Below are positions 1-6,821 of a DNA stretch of 10,582 bases, piece after piece. Position numbers and translations under genes: made by a program. Below the pieces are notes generated by a model, which saw only the letters and a program-made list of their open reading frames with translations, made no database searches and was not told the origin of the DNA. Origin of the DNA: Beroe ovata (Eukaryota; Ctenophora; Nuda; Beroida; Beroidae); contig CAMPET010000213.1 of assembly GCA_946803715.1 (NCBI GenBank), forward strand, positions 77,245 through 87,826, written 5' to 3'. Within the stretch, counting starts at the first letter, position 1; each line of letters begins with the position of its first letter.

Positions 1-2518
1 ACAGTACTCACACTTGATGAAGCATCGTTGACCAGGAGTACCATCACCGACCACGGTTCCAGTAGCTGTGTAAGTCCAGCACTGTTTTTCATAATAGGGC
101 ACGTTCTTGTAGGGGAATCCGAAGGAGAACGCAGTACAGGCCGGGTCGCTAACACACCTCGACTCGCACTGTAAGTCCCCAAACCGGCGTTTCCCCGCGT
201 TACCGCCCGACTCGTCCGAACAGAATCCCACGTACGAGTCATACTCATCGTCTGCGAGATGAATGTCATGACTCATGAGTTCTGTAGTGAGTATAAACTA
301 TAGGCTCATGACTGAGAGGATACAGACAAAAATCACGCCACACTTTTTCAATATCACACACACTACCACAGAGTGTGATAATTTTTGGAGTTCAATATGT
401 GAATTCACTATCTTACAATCACATGACTCCATTAGATTTAGAATCAAGGCATCACATCCCGCTTCACTCACACTGCTCAACACGAAAACAATGTACACCC
501 ACCTTGTGTTTCACAGATTAACGCGTAGTCTGACATAGCTATTCCGTTAGGATCAGGATTCATCCACACAAAACTCATTCTGCCGTAGGAAATGTAATCA
601 GTGTGGGACAAACAACCATAGGGGGCATTGTTCAAACGACCGTAGGTTCGTTCCCTCTTGAAGGGGAAGGTCGTTACGGTTGCAGCAGCTTCTCGACAAT
701 CGTCAACGCTGGTTATACGTCGGCTGTTGGGCGGACAGTGGTTCGCGTCAACCCAGCCTGTGTGTGAACGGAACCCGGATTATAATGAACTTATTGAAGC
801 TGAGTGTATGAACTATGAATAATGAATATGCTTCAAGTTCATTTGAATATCTGATTGTTGTTTGTGTATATCTGATTTCTGCTGCGAAATTGTGACTGTT
901 GTGTGTGAATCTGGTGCTTGCCGTGAAACAGTGGTTGTTGTTTGTGAATCTGCAGTTGACTTATGGGTAATATGGGTTTACTCGCCCAATCGGCTCATAC
1001 TCATTGATAATGGGCCCCGTGATGTTGTACACTTACCTCGGATGAAGCGACCATTCTGCAGCCACTTTCCTGAAAACAAAGAGTAATAACACTCGGGTTA
1101 AAGGGAAACTAATCCCAACTCCAGCTAGCTCGATTCACAGGAGAGATAAATTCTAAGTCTCGACAATGAAAGCATGATGCTCAGTATAATAAATACCTCG
1201 TATTTGGTATACATTGATTGCCCAGGAGCCCCCATGGCCGTTAACACACCCATCACTTGTTCCCCACTTGTCATAGTCCAGATTAGCATCATTGGAAAAG
1301 TAGCACTCGGTCCAACTCTCAACACCGAAATACTGGTATCCGTTAGTCCTGGCGTATGCTTCGCATATCTCAATGATGGCAGAATCATCGTCAATGTACG
1401 GATCCACGTCAATTCGCTTGGTCATGAGCCTGTTATCGCCACCTTTGTCCTTGAAACAGCCGAGATGGCGTCGTGTGAAATCTGCAGGGGGTGACTAGTT
1501 GTGGCGGTGTCAATACAACGATAAGACAGCAGTAAGACAGCAATAAGACAGCACTAAGACAACTGCAACAACGCCACAATCGAAGACAATAACGCAGAGT
1601 GATGATCCGACAGGAAAGTTATGAATTGTTTGGAGCTCCGTGTTTTTTCTGCAGGGATTCTGGGAAGTTGTTAGAATGGTGGCTACCACATGTGCACAAC
1701 AGTGCCACGAACAGCACCATACACAAACATGCATGTGCTGAAATCGCACATCTGAGCGATAATACACCCTACAGTGTCGAATATATATATATATACAGTG
1801 AACACTGTACTATACAAGTGCAGAGCTTGCCCCTGAATATGCAGCTATTATACTCACAATACAATACACTGAACAGTGAACACTGTACTATACATTGTAT
1901 AGGGGCATGCTCTGCACTTGTATAGGGTACAAGTGCAGAGCATGCCCCTGAATATGCAGCTATCATACTCACAATCATATCCGGACTGACAGGTCATGGC
2001 GTAGACACTCATGGCCCAGTTACCGCCCACGCCATCTGAACACCCGGTGGATCGCCCGTAAAAATCGTAGTTGCTCGTGTCGGGTCCCGTGAAACACTCC
2101 TTATTCTTCCCACCCTGGACAGCAAATACCGTCCACCCATTCATCATGGCATATGCTTTGCACAGCTTCACCATCTCTTCCTTGTTGGATGATTTGAACC
2201 TGATCCCACCCTTGATAGCTCTGTCGACGTTATCGGTCCAGCATCCCCTTGATCTGACCTCGCATGGCCCTGTGTGTGGGGAGATAGGGTATAATATCGT
2301 GTGTTGCGGATAAATGAGAAATATACTTTCTGAAACAGTTGGACATGGACATTGGACAACACTAACATCACAGCACGATTCATAAACATAGTTAACTGAC
2401 ATATACCTTGGAGAAAGTCAAAGCTACCAGCACCTAAAACCAGACCATGATGGGTGAAGCAAATGAAGAGAAGTAGGTATACGAAGATTCTATCCATAAT
2501 TCCTGTGGGTACTGTCAT
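1..2518 (-). CDS. Secreted/surface modular protein with WSC-like and PAN-like modules (spliced, 3' part off window)
   Basis: The gene is reconstructed from splice signals and frame. Coding exons on the minus strand are 2497-2407, 2269-1973, 1481-1197, 1069-1037, 757-503 and 281-12. All junctions are phase 1 and every internal exon is divisible by three (297, 285, 33, 255, 270 nt). Joined, they give an uninterrupted frame of about 410 residues: signal peptide (1 to about 24), two WSC-like modules (about 31-129 and 130-224), an 11-residue linker, an unnamed module (about 236-320) and a PAN/apple-like module (321-410). A strong donor (GTGAGTAC) at positions 11-4 shows that more exons follow to the left. 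No transmembrane segment is seen in this part, so the product may be secreted or anchored by a later exon. The role is unknown. Such domains often bind carbohydrate or protein ligands outside the cell, but that is family knowledge and not proof. The fit of six exons in one phase makes the gene model fairly secure. Confidence 0.75.
12..281 (-). CDS. Exon 6: PAN/apple-like module
   Basis: The acceptor is TATACTCACTACAG and the donor AAGT|GTGAGTAC, phase 1 on both sides, 90 codons. After an acidic HLADDEYDSYVGFC stretch comes LQCESRCVSDPACTAFSF, then QCWTYTA and a final CFIK. The spacing CxxxC(x5)C followed by an aromatic-rich strand and CWxY is typical of PAN/apple domains, which mediate protein or carbohydrate binding. 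It is a weak family match by eye, but the cysteine pattern is clear. Confidence 0.65.
282..502 (-). other. Intron 5 of the modular gene
   Basis: Phase-1 intron of 221 nt from GTGGGTGT to CTACAG. Open frames across it on both strands have no recognisable domain and are taken as chance. Confidence 0.6.
503..757 (-). CDS. Exon 5: unnamed extracellular module (ITS-x-DDC...YGC type)
   Basis: The acceptor is CCGTTCACACACAG and the donor CAAG|GTGGGT, phase 1 on both sides, 85 codons. Visible landmarks are WVDANHCPPNSR, RITSVDDCREAAA, an aromatic-basic TFPFKRERTYGR, APYGCLSH, SFVWMNPDPNG and ALIC near the end. The layout C..AA...(P)YGC...(x)N...(I/V)C matches a pattern I associate with unnamed repeats in sponge, cnidarian and protist extracellular proteins. 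No function can be assigned. Confidence 0.65.
857..952. repeat. Three diverged copies of a 16-18 nt motif inside an intron
   Basis: Related GTTGTKTGTG..ATCTG motifs occur at 857-874, 898-913 and 937-952 within the intron between exon 5 and the microexon. The spacings are irregular (41 and 39 nt starts), suggesting an old degenerated tandem repeat of about 40 bp. Confidence 0.4.
1037..1069 (-). CDS. Exon 4: 33-nt microexon
   Basis: A TTTGTTTTCAG acceptor and a GAG|GTAAGTGT donor enclose 33 nt that read KWLQNGRFIR plus split glycine codons when joined in phase 1 to exons 3 and 5. Both splice sites are strong and the frame and phase match all other exons, so I include it although it is very short. 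It forms a basic linker between module B and the next module. Confidence 0.6.
1197..1481 (-). CDS. Exon 3: WSC-like cysteine module B
   Basis: The acceptor is CACCCCCTGCAG and the donor GAG|GTATTT, phase 1 on both sides, 95 codons. It begins HLGCFKDKGGDNRLM, the clearest WSC-type opening in the gene. Next come AYARTNGYQYFGVES, TECYF, YDKWGTSDGCVNG and GGSWAINVYQI. It is diverged from module A but clearly related: the cysteines, the NG[WY]xxF core and the GGxWAxxVY ending are shared. It is slightly longer before the AYA helix (an acidic DPYIDDDSA stretch). Confidence 0.75.
1522..1565. repeat. 11-nt tandem repeat, four copies
   Basis: The unit TAAGACAGCAN is repeated at 1522, 1533, 1544 and 1555; the last copy is diverged. 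It sits in intron 2, about 40 nt upstream of the exon 3 acceptor on the minus strand, where it supplies a pyrimidine-rich (TGTCTTA) stretch. Confidence 0.7.
1796..1975. repeat. Direct and inverted repeat cluster at the exon 2 donor
   Basis: A 48-nt direct repeat (1813-1860 and 1928-1975) has two mismatches. A perfect 22-bp inverted repeat has arms at 1901-1922 and 1928-1949 with a 5-nt loop. A 20-nt direct repeat starts at 1796 and 1874 and itself contains the palindrome CAGTGAACACTG. An AT dinucleotide run precedes it (about 1779-1795). The right copy of the 48-nt repeat includes the last three exon bases and the donor of exon 2, so the left copy carries a second identical donor sequence. 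Confidence 0.8.
1973..2269 (-). CDS. Exon 2: WSC-like cysteine module A
   Basis: The acceptor is CCCACACACAG and the donor T|GTGAGTAT, both phase 1, encoding 99 codons. The module opens with RGCWTDNVDRA, recalling the GC-x-D-x(3)-RA start of WSC domains. It continues with AYAMMNGWTVFAV, a KECF segment and YDFYGRSTGCSDG followed by GGNWAMSVY. The same landmarks in the same order recur in exon 3. The second half differs from textbook WSC domains, so this is best called WSC-like. Similar modules are, to my recollection, common in cnidarian and sponge predicted proteins. Confidence 0.7.
2407..2518 (-). CDS. Exon 1: start codon and signal peptide
   Basis: Two in-frame ATGs are possible, at 2518 and 2497. 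The second (MDRIFVYLLLFICF...) gives a compact signal peptide with a short basic start, a leucine/phenylalanine-rich core and a small-residue region (VLGAG) suited to cleavage. The first adds seven residues (MTVPTGI). The exon ends at AAG|GTATAT in phase 1. An acceptor-like TTATCACAG lies just upstream of the first ATG (ending near 2523), so a 5' untranslated exon farther right is possible. Confidence 0.65.
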
Positions 2519-2594
2519 GGTACTGTGATAACACGCAGACAGCCGGAAGTAAACTCCTATAATAACCAGGGGAACCCGTTCTGCAAGGAGGTTC

Positions 2595-2601
2595 ATTTAT
2601 A
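2595..2601 (-). promoter_or_regulatory. TATA-like element upstream of the modular gene
   Basis: TATAAAT on the minus strand lies 77 bp upstream of the first possible ATG. It falls inside a short inverted repeat (arms 2587-2596 and 2639-2648). A start site about 30 bp downstream would give a short leader. This is only a motif match and competes with the possibility of an upstream untranslated exon. Confidence 0.25.
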
Positions 2602-3378
2602 AAAATGAATGACCTTGTAGCCAGGTTAAATGGCTTCTATGAACCTCCATTGTAAAAACTAATGCAAAGTCCTCTCCGCAGGGGATATCCGCTAATGTAG
2701 GGTCTCTAATCCCCAGTCCCCAATAATACCTACACTATCGTCTATATTATGTAGTACTAGTAGTAGGAACAGAGTAGGTAGATACACGCTAGATCCCCAA
2801 ATTATTGAGGGCTTAAGTTTAAGAGAAATGACTGAATTGTGGCAGTGTGAGCCGCGAAGCGGGCTAAATAGTATAGAGGGAACATAAGAGCCCGATTCTA
2901 CAATAGACGAATAAACATCATATATTAGAGAATTCATAACAGGTGGATTAAGTATTGTAAAAACTATCGAGCTATGTCTAATAATGTCCGTGGGGACTGC
3001 TGGGGCTATATTGTGTGAAGCAGCTGTACTGATAGTGATACAATGAGGAGTGCACCAACAACAATAGAAATATGCTCGGAATCGATTGTAATTTATGTAC
3101 ACGTGTCCGAGAAACAGCACAGCTGGCAATAGAATGAGGTGCAAAATATCCCACCTCTAACGGAAATGTTAGAATTCCGGTAGAATTGATAATCACACAC
3201 ACATATGTGTGAATCTTCTTATAAATGTCAAACAATAGTATTGGACTATCGCATCGTCTGTAATTGATCTAGGTAAAAAATCGATAGGAATATTAATTTT
3301 CCACAAAAAAGTCTAATAAGTCTGTTCACTAAAGAGTCAAATTGAACAACCAGAGATCGATTATTGTTAGGTACTTAC
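2602..3378. other. Intergenic stretch, no gene recognised
   Basis: Frames here are short and carry no recognisable motif. Small structures are visible: a CCGCGAAGCGG hairpin near 2851 and a 14-bp palindrome CACACATATGTGTG at 3198-3211. Nothing supports a coding gene. Confidence 0.5.
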
Positions 3379-3520
3379 AGCTGCAGCCATTCGAATTGAC
3401 GAGTTATGTCCAAGTATGGGTCAGATTTGGAGTACTATTGCAATATTGCATCTTGGTACCAATCACGACCTCAGCCGTTTCATCGTAGCGATGAGAACTG
3501 TCGTACACGTCATAATCGCA
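3379..3520 (-). other. Orphan exon-like block with strong splice sites
   Basis: On the minus strand a TCGTCTTTTCAG acceptor ends at 3521 and a GTAAGTAC donor begins at 3378, enclosing 142 nt. One frame reads CDYDVYDSSHRYDE...TWT and then stops about 30 nt before the donor; the other two stop earlier. It is therefore not a normal internal coding exon. It could be a 5' untranslated exon of the modular gene to its left, an exon of a non-coding RNA, or a decayed exon. The preceding segment (about 3600-3650) reads FGCKRSCVNSVSFPHGTV, which loosely resembles the start of a von Willebrand type C repeat. Confidence 0.3.
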
Positions 3521-3961
3521 CTGAAAAGACGATAACAGTTTTATGAGGAATAATATGTGAAATCTTGTGAGGTTCAGCTCATTAATCACTGTACCGTGCG
3601 GAAAAGAGACACTATTGACGCATGATCTCTTACAGCCAAAGTCAGGCAAGTATTTGATCGCCCAAATTGATCATGATGAGTATTAATGGAAATTTAGAAA
3701 AGATGGCGATCATACTTTCCAAAGTTTGGACGAAAGCTCGAACTCTCTCTGCGCATGATATCTCCATCTCTTACCTTGCCTCCTCAGTCGGATATATCCC
3801 TGGGTAATGGGTATTGGGTATGCAGTACTTCAAACAGAATATAGTTTGGAGGGCTTATTTTGTGAAATGTGAGTTGCGATAAGGTTTTTACACAATTATA
3901 CTATTTAACTAGTAGCCTTGAATTTTCAAACTGCCAAATCTTTATTTACATAAGTTGTAAG
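3521..3961. other. Non-coding stretch, nothing recognised
   Basis: Apart from the short cysteine-containing frame near 3600-3650 noted with the orphan exon, I see no coding signal, RNA or clear repeat here. Confidence 0.4.
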
Positions 3962-3972
3962 ATTGAAGATTC

Positions 3973-4356
3973 TCAAATTAATGAGATCATGACCAAGTAC
4001 TGAATAGGGAAGAAACTCAGAAAAGTATGGGATTGACCGGGGCTTGAACCCAGAACCTCAGGAATCGCGCCTGCTGCTCTACCAATTGAGCTACCAATCC
4101 GCTGACTTATCTGCTATTTCCTCGCACTATGTACAAGATCACTGCCCTTATCTATAAGCAGTATATAGGATGCGAAGTAATTCTATTTATATCCTTCACT
4201 GCAAGATTCATGTCACAAACACCCACACACACAAGCATACACACACATCGTACACCCTGCTGTACAACAGCCAAGGGAACACACATCATACACGGGCTGA
4301 TCTCGGCTTAGGATGAAGGGGGGTTTTCAAGTTAATGAGATCATGACCAAGTACTG
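3973..4356. repeat. 30-nt direct repeat flanking the tRNA-like element
   Basis: Positions 3973-4002 and 4327-4356 match over 30 nt with one mismatch and share the core GAGATCATGACCAAGTACTG. A 12-nt word, ATTGAAGATTCT, also recurs at 3962-3973 and 4395-4406. The copies bracket the tRNA-like sequence, as expected for fragments of one dispersed element family. Confidence 0.75.
4030..4100 (-). tRNA. tRNA-like sequence, probably pseudogene or SINE head
   Basis: Read on the minus strand, all four stems can be drawn: acceptor GGATTGG/TCAATCC, D arm GCTC-AATTGGTA-GAGC, anticodon stem GCAGG/CCTGA (one mismatch) and T arm CTGGG-TTCAAGC-CCCGG. Internal Pol III A-box (TAGCTCAATTGG) and B-box (GGTTCAAGCC) motifs are good. 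The anticodon loop is CGCGATT: position 33 is G instead of the near-universal T. The formal anticodon CGA would be serine, yet the long variable arm of serine tRNAs is absent. The discriminator would be C. These defects and the flanking repeats favour a tRNA-derived SINE head or tRNA pseudogene over a working tRNA. Confidence 0.6.
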
Positions 4357-4396
4357 TATTCTTGCAGTGAAGGATATAAATAGAATTACTTCGCAT
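4170..4396. repeat. Perfect 36-bp inverted repeat with 155-bp spacer
   Basis: Positions 4170-4205 are the exact reverse complement of 4361-4396. The spacer is CA-rich in its first half and contains one copy of the 30-nt repeat. No transposase frame is present, so this is either a foldback or MITE-like element or two inverted copies of one repeat. Confidence 0.8.
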
Positions 4397-4409
4397 TGAA
4401 GATTCTATT

Positions 4410-4445
4410 CAAAGACATTTTGAACTTCAAGGATATTTTGAACTA
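4410..4445. repeat. 18-nt imperfect tandem duplication
   Basis: Two adjacent 18-nt units (4410-4427 and 4428-4445), each ending ATTTTGAACT(T/A), differ at a few positions. The stretch from 4397 to 4720 otherwise shows no gene on either strand that I would support. Confidence 0.5.
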
Positions 4446-4538
4446 GAACATCTACAATCTCCGTCTTGCCAGCATACTATTTCCGACTTAAATCAAAGGA
4501 TGTACTCTGAAACCACTGAAAGCACTATTGTGTCTTAC

Positions 4539-4544
4539 TTTATT
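4539..4544 (-). terminator. Possible poly(A) signal of the receptor gene
   Basis: AATAAA on the minus strand lies 177 bp past the receptor stop codon. The distance is plausible for a short 3' untranslated region, but a hexamer alone is weak evidence. Confidence 0.3.
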
Positions 4545-4720
4545 GGCGCAGACACGAAAAGCGATTGCGGGAGTAGATTTATCATTTATAGTACGCAACT
4601 CTTATGTGGGTGGGTCAAAATAAGGAAGATATGGAAGATGAAGAAAAGAACGATTTTATCGATTTCATTGTACGAAGTCAGCATCATCCGTCATGGTTGT
4701 TTATCCCATGTGTTGCCATG

Positions 4721-5782
4721 TCAACATCTCAGTACCCTGTCCCTCAACTCTCTCTTCCTCAATATGATGACCGTGGGAAAAACTGCTGAGAATACCATTG
4801 GCAACGTAAACTCAGCCAGCCCAATCATCACACCAAGATTGATGAAGTAGTGTCTCCCTTCGTTGTTGAGATCATGACGGATTGCTCTCCACAACACGTA
4901 CGCAACGAAGTACGTTGTGTGACATACCACGTACGAGAATGTCACCAGGAGGATGGTTATTGAGGCATGGCGTTTTTCTTGGTGCATCTGTCGCATGGCC
5001 ACATTCTCTGACCGGTTTCCCGGGCCGCGAACCAGGTTCCAAACCTGTATAGACATGTTGATTATCATGATTAATTCTGGTAGGATAAAGTAGCCGCTCA
5101 GTACCAGAGCTAGAACCAAGTTCTCTGCCCATGATAGGCCGGTGAAGAGTTGAGATTCACCGGCAAGATAACAGAAGAAGAATGCAGCCGAGATAGTTCC
5201 CGGCACATTGCATGCGAGGATTAGTCCCACGAACATTGTATAGTATCTATAGCTATCAGTATCGTGGGAGAAGGTGTTCAATGCTACTGCTGCAAGTCCA
5301 GCATCACAATAGTGAAGTAGTGCTATCACAACACTAAACACTACCAACACAGCTTTCAGCCGTGCTGTGTTGATACTACAGAAAGGTGTTGCAATTTTCA
5401 CCGTCAGAGTTGTGCCCAAAACCAAACTCAGCATTTTGGAGCAGTTAACCGCAGGCAGGGCAGTGGTTATGTAGTAGAGCATAGTGGCGCGGAGAAGTGG
5501 CATATCCACATCAGAGTGGCTGAAACTTATCATCCCTGCCACACCCAGCACCAACATCCCCTGGGCTTTGATTATATCGGCAAGAGCAATACCCGTGTAC
5601 ATCTCGGATATGACATTCTGTCGGTTGGATCGTTTGCGGAGCATGTGAAATACAAAGGAGTTCTGCACGAGTACAAGAAGTGCAAGGGCAATGTTGAGTG
5701 GGGCGATCTTGGAGCAGCATCCTTCCATAAAGAGCAGATCAGTGGTTTTATTCCACGGTCTGTGTCCAGATGAGATCCACAT
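4721..5782 (-). CDS. Divergent intronless rhodopsin-family G-protein-coupled receptor
   Basis: A single open frame of 353 residues encodes a polytopic membrane protein, probably a plasma-membrane receptor. The N-terminus has a glycosylation site (NKT, 11-13). Hydrophobic segments lie at about 26-48, 62-87, 96-127, 142-168, 181-207, 222-250, 273-298 and 312-341. Class A landmarks are partial: LADI in TM2, a TM3 end reading TLTVKIATPF where the family has DRYxAIxxPF, a proline in the FILPELIMI helix, a basic loop before TM6 (MHQEKRHAS), and TM7 ending FPTVIILRKRELRDRV. The start is the first ATG after an in-frame stop; Met19 is an alternative. Single-exon receptors of this kind are common in early animals. 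The ligand is unknown. The missing DRY arginine and the extra hydrophobic segment are unusual for a signalling receptor. Confidence is high for a membrane protein and moderate for the receptor family. Confidence 0.75.
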   Translation of the reverse strand: MWISSGHRPWNKTTDLLFMEGCCSKIAPLNIALALLVLVQNSFVFHMLRKRSNRQNVISEMYTGIALADIIKAQGMLVLGVAGMISFSHSDVDMPLLRATMLYYITTALPAVNCSKMLSLVLGTTLTVKIATPFCSINTARLKAVLVVFSVVIALLHYCDAGLAAVALNTFSHDTDSYRYYTMFVGLILACNVPGTISAAFFFCYLAGESQLFTGLSWAENLVLALVLSGYFILPELIMIINMSIQVWNLVRGPGNRSENVAMRQMHQEKRHASITILLVTFSYVVCHTTYFVAYVLWRAIRHDLNNEGRHYFINLGVMIGLAEFTLPMVFSAVFPTVIILRKRELRDRVLRC

Positions 5783-6301
5783 TATATTGCATAAAGTTTC
5801 ATTGTCTGTAACTTACGGACAATAATCGGTAGAAAGATAGGTACTTGTGTTTCACAACAAGAAGCTCACAACAGGCTTATATTAGGCTAACAGGCGACAC
5901 ACAAATGCAGTGTCCTATATTAGCACGAGTGAAACACTGCTCATGAGACGCTGATATCCTTATAGCCGTGCCACTCTCAACTAGTTTGCACGTGGTTCCA
6001 TTGTAAATGCTCCTAGAAATGAGGAATGCAAGAACGACTCATAAGCTGATTTGGTACGAGAATAGTGAACAATCCAACTCTACTAGCATGTCACGTGTAT
6101 ATAACGAGCTCTCTATTTTTGCGAGGAATTTCTGTAGAAAAATATCATTTTCCTATTTTCTAATTTTACAGTATCTATAATACCCACTGCATTTCTAATA
6201 TTAGCATGAGATCTAATATTATGAAAGAAACGACTCTAATCCTTCAATCAAAGCTCTGGTGATAGGGGTACAGATAAACCAGGAATTAGTGAGCTGGGTA
6301 G
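5783..6301. other. Intergenic region between receptor and sulfotransferase units
   Basis: The receptor points left and the sulfotransferase right, so both promoters should lie in this divergent spacer and its continuation. I see AT-rich sequence with a pair of TAATATTA words (about 6197-6221), but no gene and no convincing core promoter. Confidence 0.4.
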
Positions 6302-6539
6302 CTATTTCCTGACGGTATCCCTGCTATGTAGGTTCAGATCTGATACCTGTGAAATGTGAATATTACCCCTCGAAATATTCGTATCTTAAAAGTCAGCAGT
6401 CATACAGTACCCGCAGTGAGGGTACTGTACTCTATTCATAGTTCCACGGCAGTGATTGGTGGCAGCACAATCGTCATGGCTGATTTGATTATATTGGCCC
6501 AACACAAAGCAGCTTGATTTGATGAATAGCACCACATGA

Positions 6540-6546
6540 TATAAAA
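6540..6546 (+). promoter_or_regulatory. TATA box candidate of sulfotransferase copy 1
   Basis: TATAAAA at 6540-6546 is preceded about 45 bp upstream by ATTGG, an inverted CCAAT motif. The identical arrangement occurs in copy 2 at 8187-8193. The distance to the ATG (about 280 nt) would allow an untranslated exon; an acceptor-like TTTGCATTCAG ends at 6779. Confidence 0.35.
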
Positions 6547-6821
6547 CCTGCATTTCTATAAGCCTTGGGCACTGCTAATTGTGAGTAGCATGTAGCCCCA
6601 CGAGGGTGCCAAATAGCTCTGAACAATTAGATGACGTCAATTGGTACAACTTCTCCCATTTTAATGACTCTGAGCAATGCAAGTAAATTTGTCATTTTAA
6701 ATGTGCCCTGTGGCATTTGAGTCCTCTGAATATCTGATTTCAAGTGTCAATTTCTATTTTTACAACATTTGCATTCAGCAAGTATTATCCAATGTGTAAA
6801 ATAAATTCTTCAACAAGAGAT

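Noticed and set aside
862-1086. 74-residue plus-strand frame with cysteines
   Set aside because: Its sequence comes from a degenerate GTTGTTTGTGAATCTG repeat and it overlaps the microexon on the other strand.
1174-1494. 106-residue plus-strand frame
   Set aside because: It lies opposite exon 3 of the modular gene, which has domain and splice support.
2692-3144. 150-residue minus-strand frame
   Set aside because: No domain, signal or plausible composition; no flanking splice or promoter evidence.
4030-4100. Working serine tRNA with anticodon CGA
   Set aside because: It lacks T33, the long variable arm and a normal discriminator, so the tRNA-like element is not called functional.
4500-4850. 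116-residue plus-strand frame
   Set aside because: It overlaps the receptor gene's 3' end antisense and shows no family features.
6744-6821. N-terminal extension of the sulfotransferase from an upstream in-frame ATG
   Set aside because: It adds residues absent from the family, whereas the ATG at 6822 gives the usual length and a typical start.
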